DNA of 10,353 bases from Campylobacterales bacterium. GTDB lineage: Bacteria; Campylobacterota_A; Desulfurellia; JAADFJ01. Where the stretch lies: positions 1 to 10,353 of the forward strand of contig JALWSW010000230.1 in assembly GCA_027080125.1 (NCBI GenBank). Reading direction: 5' to 3'. The translations under genes were made by a program, and so were the position numbers. Positions 1 through 6,710 of this stretch are shown in pieces. The notes under the pieces are model-generated. The model made no database searches and was not told where the DNA came from. It was given only the letters and a program-made list of their open reading frames with translations. Positions within the stretch are counted from its first letter, which is position 1. Each line of letters opens with the position of its first letter.

Positions 1-591
1 ATGCCCAGGCGCGAACAGATTCCAAACGAGACCCTGGTTGCAGGCGATGTGATAAAATCTTACATTCTGGATGTTGAAAAAAGAAGGAATCAGACTAATG
101 TTTTGCTTTCCAGAAGTCATCCGGGTATGCTAAGGAGATTGATGGAAATCAATATTCCAGAGATAAAAAACGGTGCCATAGCAATCAAATCTATTGCCCG
201 TGACCCGGGGATGAGGGCAAAGGTTGCAGTATATACAAAAAGGGCAAACGTAGACCCTGTTGGAGTATGCGTCGGAATAAAAGGGGTAAGGATAGATGCC
301 ATAGTTAACGAGCTTAACGGAGAACGAATAGATGTGATAAAATGGTCGCCTGAGATAGCTATATTTATAGCTAATGCGGCAAAACCGGCAAAAATAAATC
401 AGATAGAGATAGATGAGGAGAAAAAAGAGGCGACTCTTTTTGTGGATAGAAACAATATTGCACTTGCCATAGGCAAGAAAGGACAGAATGTGAGACTAAT
501 AAGCAAACTAACCGGATATAAGATATCGATTGAAAGAGAAGAGGAAATGGATAAAAACTATTCCTGCAGTCAGGAGAATGCCGATGGCTAA
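1..591 (+). CDS. nusA: Transcription termination/antitermination factor NusA, 3' part (5' end outside window)
   Basis: NusA binds RNA polymerase and nascent RNA and modulates pausing, termination and antitermination. The visible 196 residues begin inside the S1 domain: the PRREQIPNE stretch matches the internal NusA motif PRxEQIPxE. The ATG at position 1 is therefore an internal Met, and the N-terminal polymerase-binding domain lies upstream of the window. KH1 follows, with IARDPGMRAKVAV near residues 65-78 and the GIKG loop at 92-95. KH2 carries AIGKKGQN, with GKKGQN at 158-163. The protein stops about 20 residues after KH2 in a short acidic/polar tail, so it lacks the acidic C-terminal repeats of the E. 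coli form. The last 8 bases overlap infB, whose ribosome binding site lies inside the nusA tail, suggesting translational coupling. The family call is secure. Confidence 0.97.
   Translation: MPRREQIPNETLVAGDVIKSYILDVEKRRNQTNVLLSRSHPGMLRRLMEINIPEIKNGAIAIKSIARDPGMRAKVAVYTKRANVDPVGVCVGIKGVRIDAIVNELNGERIDVIKWSPEIAIFIANAAKPAKINQIEIDEEKKEATLFVDRNNIALAIGKKGQNVRLISKLTGYKISIEREEEMDKNYSCSQENADG
572..576 (+). promoter_or_regulatory. Ribosome binding site deciding the infB start
   Basis: AGGAG lies inside the nusA reading frame, 7 bases before the ATG at 584. Another in-frame ATG at 578 is only 1 base away from it, too close for initiation. The ATG at 584 also gives the expected IF2 N-terminus, MAKIQIFKLAK. 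Confidence 0.75.
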
Positions 592-2809
592 GATACAGAT
601 TTTTAAATTGGCAAAGCTTCATAACATACCGACTAAAGATGTGATGGAGTTGCTAAAACTACATAGAGTAGAATTTAAGACCAACTTCAGCAGCGTGGAT
701 AAGGAGTTAGCCGAGCGGATTCTTGCCAGAAAGTATCATATAAAACTTTCGGTTGTGCCTAAAGAAGATTCTGAAACCAAACGAATCGATGCCAAGAGTA
801 CAGCTCATAGCGTTGGCACGAAACCAAAAAAAGACAAGAAACTTAAAAAAAGTCAGCCGATAGCTCCTGTAGTTGCTCCTGAGATAGGCAAAAAACCGAA
901 GAGAATAAAAATCGAGCACACTCAGAAGCAAAAATCCTCTGATGTGAGGCGAAAAAAAGAGAAGCATATTCCTATATCCGTTTTTGGAATGCCAAGCAAG
1001 TTCAAGAAAAAAAAGAAGAAAAAGCAGAAAAAGATAAAATCGGTTGAAGCCGCTGATAATCAGATAAAAGAAAATCTGGTAATATACGGGCAAAAGACGG
1101 TTTCCGAGCTTGCCGGTATCCTGGAGATAAGCTCGGCTGATCTTATAAAGAAACTGCTCGATCTTGGCATTATGGCAACAAAAAACGATGTTCTTGATAA
1201 AGAAACGATGCTGGTTTTATCCGATGAGTTTTCTTTTGAATTTCAGGATAAAAAGAGGGTGGATCTGTTAAGCGAGCTTTTGCCTGAAAGAGAGGATAAG
1301 CCTGAAGAGTTGAAACCAAGGCCCCCTGTGGTAACGGTTATGGGTCATGTTGATCATGGAAAAACAACCTTGCTTGATGCAATAAGAAACACCAGAGTTG
1401 CTTCAAAGGAAGCCGGTGGCATAACTCAAAGCATAGGAGCATCTGTAGCCACAATAAACGGAAAGAAGATAGTTTTTATAGATACACCCGGTCATGCCGC
1501 CTTCACGCAGATGAGAGCAAGAGGCGCTCAGGTTACCGATCTTGTAATACTTGTGGTAGCTGCTGATGACGGAATAATGCCTCAAACCGTAGAGGCTATC
1601 AACCATGCAAAATCCGCCGGTGTGCCGATTATGGTTGCGGTAAATAAAATCGACAAACCGAACGCAAAACCTGAAAGAATAAAAGAGCAGCTTTCCGAAT
1701 ACGGACTTGTGTGGGAAAAATGGGGTGGAGATACGGTTATAGCCGAGATATCCGCCAAAAATAAGATAGGAATCGACGAACTGCTTGAGATGATTATTTT
1801 GATGGCTGAGATGGCTGAGCTGAAAGCAAATCCGAATAAGCCTGCAAAGGGCGTTGTCATAGAATCACAAATCGACAGCAGACAGGGAATCTTATGCACG
1901 GTTTTGATAAAGGAAGGCACGATACGGCAGAAAGATTACTTTGTAGTAGGAAAGCAGTGGGGACGTGTCCGTAGGCTTTTGTCTCATTCGCTAAAACAGA
2001 TGAAAGAGGCTGGACCATCGGAACCGGTTATGATACTCGGGACAACCGGTCTGCCTGAAACAGGCGATATTCTGAGGGTTGTTCCGAGCGAAAAAATTGC
2101 AAAATCGATAGCTGCCAGCAGACAGGCGGTATCTGTTCCTATCAATAAACCAGCAAAGCATAAGACGCTTGAAAACATACTGAATGATATAGGAGAGGAT
2201 GAGCAAAAAAGTCTGAAGCTGATTGTCAAAGCCGATACCGTTGGAGCTGTTGAGGCGTTTACTCAATCTGTGATTGAACTCTCCGGAGAGGTTAAAATTG
2301 ATATTGTTCATAGTGCCGTAGGAGCAATCTCGGAAACGGATCTTGATCTGGCCGATGCAACCGGTGCTATAATTGTAGGATTTAACGTTTCGATGACCCC
2401 GATGGCAAACAGATCTCCTAAAAAGAAAAATATAGAGATAAAACTTTACAGCGTAATCTATGAGGCGCTTAACGATTTGAAAGATGCCCTTGGCGGTATG
2501 CTTGAGCCGACTGAAACCGAAGAGCAACTGGGTGTTGCGGAGGTGCGCCAGGTGTTTAAGGTAAGCAAGGTTGGAATGGTTGCCGGATGCTATGTAACAG
2601 ACGGAACCGTTTCAAGAGGTGACAAGATTAAACTGGTAAGAAACGGTGCGGTGATATACAACGGAAAGATATCAAATCTGAAGCGATTCAAAGAGGATGC
2701 CAAAGAAGTTTCAAAAGGTTATGAATGCGGTATCTCCATAGCAGGATATAACGATATCAAAGTTGGCGACTTGATAGAAGCGTACAAACTGGTGGAAAAC
2801 AAAGGTTAG
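584..2809 (+). CDS. infB: Translation initiation factor IF-2
   Basis: IF-2 is the GTPase that brings fMet-tRNA to the 30S subunit and promotes 50S joining. The 741-residue product has the full domain order. A first IF2N module covers about residues 1-50. A Lys-rich linker follows to about 152, including a seven-Lys run at 141-147. A second IF2N module spans about 160-215. The GTPase domain has G1 GHVDHGKT at 254-261, G3 DTPGH at 300-304, G4 NKID at 354-357 and G5 SAK at 390-392. The C-terminal beta-barrel and fMet-tRNA-binding parts follow, including YECGI and NDIKVGDLIEAY near the end. The start at 584 is set by ribosome binding site spacing. It overlaps nusA by 8 bases and sits 5 bases before rbfA. 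An A8 run at 1007-1014 could allow slippage. No ylxR gene lies before it and no ylxP-type gene after it. Confidence 0.98.
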   Translation: MAKIQIFKLAKLHNIPTKDVMELLKLHRVEFKTNFSSVDKELAERILARKYHIKLSVVPKEDSETKRIDAKSTAHSVGTKPKKDKKLKKSQPIAPVVAPEIGKKPKRIKIEHTQKQKSSDVRRKKEKHIPISVFGMPSKFKKKKKKKQKKIKSVEAADNQIKENLVIYGQKTVSELAGILEISSADLIKKLLDLGIMATKNDVLDKETMLVLSDEFSFEFQDKKRVDLLSELLPEREDKPEELKPRPPVVTVMGHVDHGKTTLLDAIRNTRVASKEAGGITQSIGASVATINGKKIVFIDTPGHAAFTQMRARGAQVTDLVILVVAADDGIMPQTVEAINHAKSAGVPIMVAVNKIDKPNAKPERIKEQLSEYGLVWEKWGGDTVIAEISAKNKIGIDELLEMIILMAEMAELKANPNKPAKGVVIESQIDSRQGILCTVLIKEGTIRQKDYFVVGKQWGRVRRLLSHSLKQMKEAGPSEPVMILGTTGLPETGDILRVVPSEKIAKSIAASRQAVSVPINKPAKHKTLENILNDIGEDEQKSLKLIVKADTVGAVEAFTQSVIELSGEVKIDIVHSAVGAISETDLDLADATGAIIVGFNVSMTPMANRSPKKKNIEIKLYSVIYEALNDLKDALGGMLEPTETEEQLGVAEVRQVFKVSKVGMVAGCYVTDGTVSRGDKIKLVRNGAVIYNGKISNLKRFKEDAKEVSKGYECGISIAGYNDIKVGDLIEAYKLVENKG

Positions 2810-2814
2810 AGGAA

Positions 2815-4122
2815 ATGTCAACGCTTGTAAGGCGGCAGCGTGTAGCCAGTCAGATAAGGCGTATCCTGATGGGGGAGTTTGCCAAGATAGCAATTGATGA
2901 GAAAAGCTTTTTCGGTGTAAATATAAGCTATATAAAGATGTCAAACGATCTTTCCTATGCAAAAATCTATATAAATGGAAGCGATGAATTGGTAGATAAA
3001 CTCAGTGAAGACAAAAGACATTACAGGTCGATTGTGGCAAAATCGATAAGTATGCGGTATGTTCCTGAGATAATTTTTCTTAAGGATACCTTTACCGAGC
3101 AGGCGTATAAGGTTGACAGACTGATTGATAAGATAAAAGAGGAACGTTCGGCGGAGGAGTATGATTTGAAAGAGAGAGAAGTTGCCGAGCTACTCAGAGA
3201 TGCCAAAAATATTTTGATTGTCAGCCATATCAATCCTGACGGAGACAATGTGGGTTCGACGCTGGGGTTATCAAATTCGCTCAAGCAGATGGGAAAAACT
3301 GTAGTTGTTGCTAACAGATCCGGCATACCGGATAATTTTATGTTCCTTAAAGGAGCTGATAAGGTGATATCTACCCAACGATTGAGACCGGAGTTTGATG
3401 TTATAGTTTTTGCTGATTGCGGCAGCGTGGAACGGGCTGCGCTTGAGCCGGACATTTTGAATTCAAAAGCCCGGATAGTTAACATTGATCATCATATAAC
3501 AAACAACCGTTACGGAACATATAATCTGATAGATGAGGATGCGCCTTCGGCAAGCTTTGTGGTATTTAATTTACTGAAGCATAACGGTTTTCCCATAGAT
3601 GAAACCGTTGCCGAACCGCTTTATGCTGCGCTTCTGACTGATACCGGCTCATTTCGATATTCCTCTACCTCATCAGCCGCTTTCAAGATGGCTGCGGAGA
3701 TGATTGATCTGGGAGTTGACCCGTGGTATGTGGCATCGAATATCTATGAGAACAAAAAACCGTCCCAGCTTAAACTTCTGGGCAGATTGCTTTCAAATAT
3801 CGAATATTTTTTTGATAATCGTCTGGCGTTGATTGTTTTGAGAAAAGAAGATTTTGAGGCAACCGGTACAACGGTTGCTGATTCGGAAGGAATTGTCAAC
3901 TATGCAAGGGCTATAAAAGGGGTGGAAATAGGCGCTTTGATCAGAGAAGAAGATGAGGGTATATGCAAGATCAGCCTTCGCTCTAAAAATCTGGATATAA
4001 GTTCGGTTGCGCTTTCCTTTGGCGGTGGAGGTCATAAGAATGCAAGCGGATTTTCTTTAAGCGGAACTCCTGAAAAGGTAAAAGCCGATCTTATCTCTGA
4101 AATCGGAAAACTGTTCGATTAA
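2815..4122 (+). CDS. rbfA-nrnA: Fused RbfA ribosome-binding factor and NrnA-type DHH oligoribonuclease/pAp phosphatase
   Basis: One 435-residue frame encodes two normally separate proteins. Residues 1 to about 112 are RbfA, a KH-like factor that matures the 16S rRNA 5' region in the 30S subunit. The features are RRQRVASQIRRIL at 6-18, SNDLSYAKIYI at 43-53 and RYVPEI at 81-86. Residues about 118-435 are a complete DHH/DHHA1 protein like NrnA, which degrades very short RNAs and dephosphorylates pAp. Metal-site motifs are HINPDGD (138-144, with D142 and D144), FADCGS (D201), IDHH (D225, H226, H227) and LTDTGSFR (D276). The DHHA1 glycine loop GGGGHKNASG lies at 403-412. Both halves look full length and intact, with almost no linker. 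The order infB-rbfA-nrnA-truB is common as separate genes; fusion is the oddity. AAAGG at 2801-2805 is a possible ribosome binding site. Domain assignments are secure; dual activity is inferred. Confidence 0.95.
   Translation: MSTLVRRQRVASQIRRILMGEFAKIAIDEKSFFGVNISYIKMSNDLSYAKIYINGSDELVDKLSEDKRHYRSIVAKSISMRYVPEIIFLKDTFTEQAYKVDRLIDKIKEERSAEEYDLKEREVAELLRDAKNILIVSHINPDGDNVGSTLGLSNSLKQMGKTVVVANRSGIPDNFMFLKGADKVISTQRLRPEFDVIVFADCGSVERAALEPDILNSKARIVNIDHHITNNRYGTYNLIDEDAPSASFVVFNLLKHNGFPIDETVAEPLYAALLTDTGSFRYSSTSSAAFKMAAEMIDLGVDPWYVASNIYENKKPSQLKLLGRLLSNIEYFFDNRLALIVLRKEDFEATGTTVADSEGIVNYARAIKGVEIGALIREEDEGICKISLRSKNLDISSVALSFGGGGHKNASGFSLSGTPEKVKADLISEIGKLFD
3153..3168 (+). promoter_or_regulatory. 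Possible internal ribosome binding site and TTG start for stand-alone NrnA
   Basis: GGAGGAG at 3153-3159 is followed, 6 bases later, by an in-frame TTG at 3166-3168 (codon 118 of the fusion). Initiation there would give a 318-residue protein starting MKEREVAELLRDAKNILI, close to a normal NrnA N-terminus and length. The motif also encodes Glu-Glu, so it could be chance. The TTG start of glyQ in this window makes TTG use plausible. Confidence 0.4.
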
Positions 4123-4130
4123 TCCTACTG

Positions 4131-4994
4131 ATGATTTCAGGTATTATCAATGTAGATAAAATCAGCGGTTTTTCATCGTTCTGGCATGATAAGTTTATCA
4201 AAAACCTCACCGGTTCTGCAAAGGTGGGTCATACCGGAACATTAGATCCGAATGCAACCGGGCTGCTTACTATCTGCCTGGGTAAAGCCACAAGACTGAT
4301 AAACTATCTTTCAGGAGAGAAAACATATATTGCAGAAGCGTTCTGGGGAGTTCAAACCGACACCGACGATATAACCGGTATTCCGTTATTCTATTCGGAA
4401 AAACAGGTGAAACAGGATGTGCTGGAAGATGTCATGAAAGATTTTACGGGAAAGATTTTTCAAACCCCTCCGATCTATTCTGCTATAAAAATAAACGGAA
4501 AACGTTTGTATGATTATGCGAGGAAAAATGAAAAAGTTGCCGTTAACTCAAGAGAAGTAAATATTTATGAGATAGCACTTCTTGAACATCACAAAAACCG
4601 TTCAAGATTAAAAATCCATTGTTCAAAAGGCACATATATAAGAGCTTTGATAAGAGATATAGGAAAACAATTGGGCTGCTACGGAACGCTTCTGTCACTC
4701 AGGCGAATAGCCTCAGATCACTTTGATATAACCGATGCTTTTACGATAAGTCGCATATACGATAAGCTCAAAAATAATGATATAAAAGATGTTCTGATGC
4801 CAATGTCTGAAGCTGTGTCGTTTATGCGGTCAATGACGGTAAAAAAACAGCAGGAATCTGACATAAAAAACGGCAGATTGGTTTCCTCAGGGGTTTTGAG
4901 TGGAACAGTTGCCATTCTCAACAATAGAGGAGAGTTGATAGCAATAGGTAGAGGAACCCGAAACGGTATTAAACCTGAGACCGTATTGATATAG
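4131..4994 (+). CDS. truB: tRNA pseudouridine-55 synthase TruB
   Basis: TruB converts U55 in the T-loop of most elongator tRNAs to pseudouridine and also acts as a tRNA folding chaperone. The 287 residues are near the usual family length. The catalytic motif is KVGHTGTLDPNATGLL, with the nucleophile Asp39. Other family blocks are YIAEAFWGVQTDTDDITG, QTPPIYSAIKINGKRLYDYAR (its last residue is R131) and CSKGTYIRALIRDIG. A short PUA-like C-terminal part runs from about residue 235. The start lies 8 bases after the rbfA-nrnA stop. No strong ribosome binding site precedes it, so coupled translation from the upstream gene is likely. The N-terminus INVDKISGFSSFWHDK departs slightly from the usual GxTS block, but the catalytic core is intact. 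ribF and rpsO, frequent next genes, are absent downstream. Confidence 0.97.
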   Translation: MISGIINVDKISGFSSFWHDKFIKNLTGSAKVGHTGTLDPNATGLLTICLGKATRLINYLSGEKTYIAEAFWGVQTDTDDITGIPLFYSEKQVKQDVLEDVMKDFTGKIFQTPPIYSAIKINGKRLYDYARKNEKVAVNSREVNIYEIALLEHHKNRSRLKIHCSKGTYIRALIRDIGKQLGCYGTLLSLRRIASDHFDITDAFTISRIYDKLKNNDIKDVLMPMSEAVSFMRSMTVKKQQESDIKNGRLVSSGVLSGTVAILNNRGELIAIGRGTRNGIKPETVLI

Positions 4995-5179
4995 CAAATG
5001 GCTGATTTGAATATAGAAGACAAAGCTATCCGAGCAGCTTGAAATGACAAATTATGGACGGTTTTATGAAGGTTTCTCTTTACAAAACTGTTGAGGATGC
5101 TATGACAATGGATTCAGGTGAGTCCCCCTTACGCAAGAGTGCGCAAAATGCCCTCAGCGGCTGATTTACAGGAATTTTT
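4995..5179 (+). other. Unexplained 185-base gap between truB and psd
   Basis: This is the longest non-coding stretch in the window. It holds only very short frames: 14 codons from ATG 4998, 16 from ATG 5044 and 36 from ATG 5054. None has a clear ribosome binding site or a recognisable product. Two tiny inverted repeats sit near the 3' end: CGCA/TGCG around AGAG (5132-5143) and TCAG/CTGA around CGG (5154-5164). A longer pairing TGAGG (5092-5096) with CCTCA (5152-5156) could enclose the first. There is no T-tract, so this is not a standard terminator. It may be a leader or promoter region for psd, or a decayed gene remnant; I recognise no riboswitch class. Confidence 0.6.
5039..5067 (+). promoter_or_regulatory. 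Weak sigma-70-like promoter candidate upstream of psd
   Basis: TTGAAA (5039-5044) and TTTTAT (5062-5067) are separated by 17 bases. They match the consensus at five and four of six positions. In A+T-rich DNA such a match is expected by chance fairly often. Its position in the only large gap is the main argument for it. Confidence 0.2.
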
Positions 5180-5992
5180 ATGCATTGGACATTGATTTTT
5201 TCACATCTGTTTGGTGAGTTTGCATCAAAGCGATTTCCTCCTGCAATTCAGAGAACAATAAATCGTCTTTATACGAAACTGACAAGACTTGATATGAGCG
5301 AATTTGAAGATCCTGACAATTATTCCAGCTTAAATACGCTTTTTTCCAGAAGGCTCAAATATGAGCGAAAAATTGCCGATGATGCCGGAGTTGTAATCTC
5401 TCCCGTTGACGCACTTATAACCGAATGCGGAACGGTAGAGGATGGACTTCTTCTTCAGATAAAAGGAATGAGTTATTCTGTTGATAAACTGCTTACAAAA
5501 CAATATTCAAAGCTGGTAAAAAAGGTTTATAGCGGAAACTTTATCAATTTTTATCTTTCACCAAAAGACTATCACCGCTATCATGCTCCCTGCAGGCTTA
5601 AAGTAGCCTCTATTCTTTATGAACCAGGCAAGCTTTATCCGGTAAACAGTTTTTCCTGCCGAAGAATGCCGGAGCTGTTTATTCAGAACGAAAGGGTGAT
5701 TATGGAATGTTATGATATAAAAGACAGACTCGTATTTATCGTTCTTGTCGGAGCTTTGGATGTCGGAAAGATAGTTATTTCATTTGATAGCAGGGTTCAC
5801 AAAAACGCAAATCCGAACAAATCGTTTTATTATGAATATGAAGATCTCTGGTTGGAAAAGGCAGAACAGATAGGAATGTTTATGCTGGGTTCTACCGTTG
5901 TTATGATTAGCCAACCCGGAGCATTTGATAATATAAAGGCAGAGCGAGGCAAAAAGGTCTGTTTTGGACAGGAGATAGCCCGGCTTGCCTAA
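5180..5992 (+). CDS. psd: Phosphatidylserine decarboxylase proenzyme, type I
   Basis: Psd decarboxylates phosphatidylserine to phosphatidylethanolamine at the inner face of the cytoplasmic membrane. The 270-residue proenzyme carries the self-cleavage motif LGST at 236-239. By family rules, cleavage between Gly237 and Ser238 turns Ser238 into the pyruvoyl group of a 33-residue alpha chain. The charge-relay partners are visible: Asp77 in SPVDALI, and His132 and His135 in SPKDYHRYHAPC, with His135 corresponding to E. coli His147. The N-terminal segment HLFGEFASKRFPP and the TRLDMSEFEDP block resemble those of the E. coli enzyme. AGGA at 5170-5173 lies 6 bases before the ATG and supports this start. 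The rhomboid gene follows at once. No pss gene is in the window, so the phosphatidylserine synthase must lie elsewhere. The assignment is firm. Confidence 0.96.
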   Translation: MHWTLIFSHLFGEFASKRFPPAIQRTINRLYTKLTRLDMSEFEDPDNYSSLNTLFSRRLKYERKIADDAGVVISPVDALITECGTVEDGLLLQIKGMSYSVDKLLTKQYSKLVKKVYSGNFINFYLSPKDYHRYHAPCRLKVASILYEPGKLYPVNSFSCRRMPELFIQNERVIMECYDIKDRLVFIVLVGALDVGKIVISFDSRVHKNANPNKSFYYEYEDLWLEKAEQIGMFMLGSTVVMISQPGAFDNIKAERGKKVCFGQEIARLA

Positions 5993-5995
5993 GGA
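5991..5995 (+). promoter_or_regulatory. Ribosome binding site favouring the ATG start of the rhomboid gene
   Basis: AAGGA overlaps the psd stop codon (TAA at 5990-5992) and lies 10 bases before the ATG at 6006. A rival TTG at 5985, inside psd, has AGGAG at 5970-5974, also 10 bases away. ATG was preferred as the stronger start codon; the extra residues MPKEKLF would not change the fold. Confidence 0.5.
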
Positions 5996-6005
5996 AAAAT
6001 TATTT

Positions 6006-6620
6006 ATGAGAATCGTTGCAAGTGAGAATACGCCGGTGGTAAATTTCGGCTTAATACTCTCTTTTGTTATATTCTATATAGCCGGAGCTTATAATCGCTC
6101 AATTTTTGAAAGCCTTTCCTTTTCTCCCTCGCTTTTTTTTGACCGATTCCCGCTATGGCGCATATTTTCTTATGCATTTTTGCATTACAGCTTTTTTCAT
6201 CTTGCCATAAATTCGATATTTATCTATGTTTTTGGCAACAGTCTTGAAGTTAAAATCGGTCATCGGCAATATTTTTTGCTGTTTATCTCTGCGGCGGCTG
6301 TCAGCGCTATGTTTTATGCAGTTTTCAACGCCAATACCGATTTTCCGATAATAGGAGCAAGCGGAGGAATCAGCGCAGTAGTAGCAGGATATGCATATCA
6401 TTTTTCCGACCAAAATCAAAGAGGGCTAAGAGCGCCTCTGTTTTTATATAGCTTTTCGAGAATTTTTATTCTTATTTTTATTGCAATCTGGTTTGTAATT
6501 CAGTATATAAACAGTATAATGGCATTTACCTATAAAACAGATACAGGATGGTTGGTTCATGTCGGAGGATTTGTATATGGACTATTGTTTTCTGCTGTTT
6601 TTGGCAAGGAAAAGAATTGA
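6006..6620 (+). CDS. Rhomboid family intramembrane serine protease
   Basis: Rhomboids cleave transmembrane substrates within the lipid bilayer using a Ser-His dyad. The 204-residue protein has about six hydrophobic segments, near residues 11-28, 54-78, 88-107, 117-133, 145-170 and 181-200, consistent with the minimal bacterial six-helix core. The catalytic serine is Ser119 in GASGG. The catalytic histidine is His185 in HVGGFVYG. The oxyanion-site block HLAINS gives His65 and Asn69, preceded by the typical WRIFSYAFLH stretch at 51-60. No extra soluble domain is present. The gene starts 13 bases after psd, so the two are probably co-transcribed and coupled. A TTG start at 5985 is possible and would overlap psd by 8 bases. 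All active-site residues are present, so an active protease is expected; its substrates cannot be read from the sequence. Confidence 0.93.
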   Translation: MRIVASENTPVVNFGLILSFVIFYIAGAYNRSIFESLSFSPSLFFDRFPLWRIFSYAFLHYSFFHLAINSIFIYVFGNSLEVKIGHRQYFLLFISAAAVSAMFYAVFNANTDFPIIGASGGISAVVAGYAYHFSDQNQRGLRAPLFLYSFSRIFILIFIAIWFVIQYINSIMAFTYKTDTGWLVHVGGFVYGLLFSAVFGKEKN

Positions 6621-6694
6621 CAGGATAAGATTGCATCACAACTGGCGATAGGTTTTTGATATCTACCGTAAGCTGTTGCCGGAGATTTATGGAA

Positions 6695-6710
6695 AAGGAG
6701 AGGGGAGTTG
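6695..6710 (+). promoter_or_regulatory. Strong ribosome binding site and TTG start of glyQ
   Basis: AAGGAG (6695-6700) stands 7 bases before TTG at 6708-6710. Translation from this TTG gives MLYQDILITLHNYW, matching the usual GlyQ N-terminus. No in-frame ATG lies nearby upstream; the ATG at 6689 is in another frame and opens only a 17-codon frame. Confidence 0.8.

Noticed and set aside
1..591. nusA read as a complete 196-residue gene starting at position 1
   Set aside because: The first residues match an internal S1 motif of NusA and the N-terminal domain is missing, so the gene is cut by the window edge.
1991..2527. 178-codon minus-strand frame opposite infB
   Set aside because: It lies wholly opposite conserved IF-2 coding sequence, has no family motif, and its composition is that of an antisense shadow.
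4998..5042. 14-codon frame MADLNIEDKAIRAA just after truB
   Set aside because: Too short, no ribosome binding site and no known family.
5054..5164. 36-codon frame starting MDGFMKVSLYK in the truB-psd gap
   Set aside because: No clear ribosome binding site, no recognisable motif and a length expected by chance; described as part of the gap instead of as a gene.
6621..6707. T-box or other leader regulating glyQS
   Set aside because: Only 87 bases, with no T-box sequence and no terminator hairpin with a T-tract.
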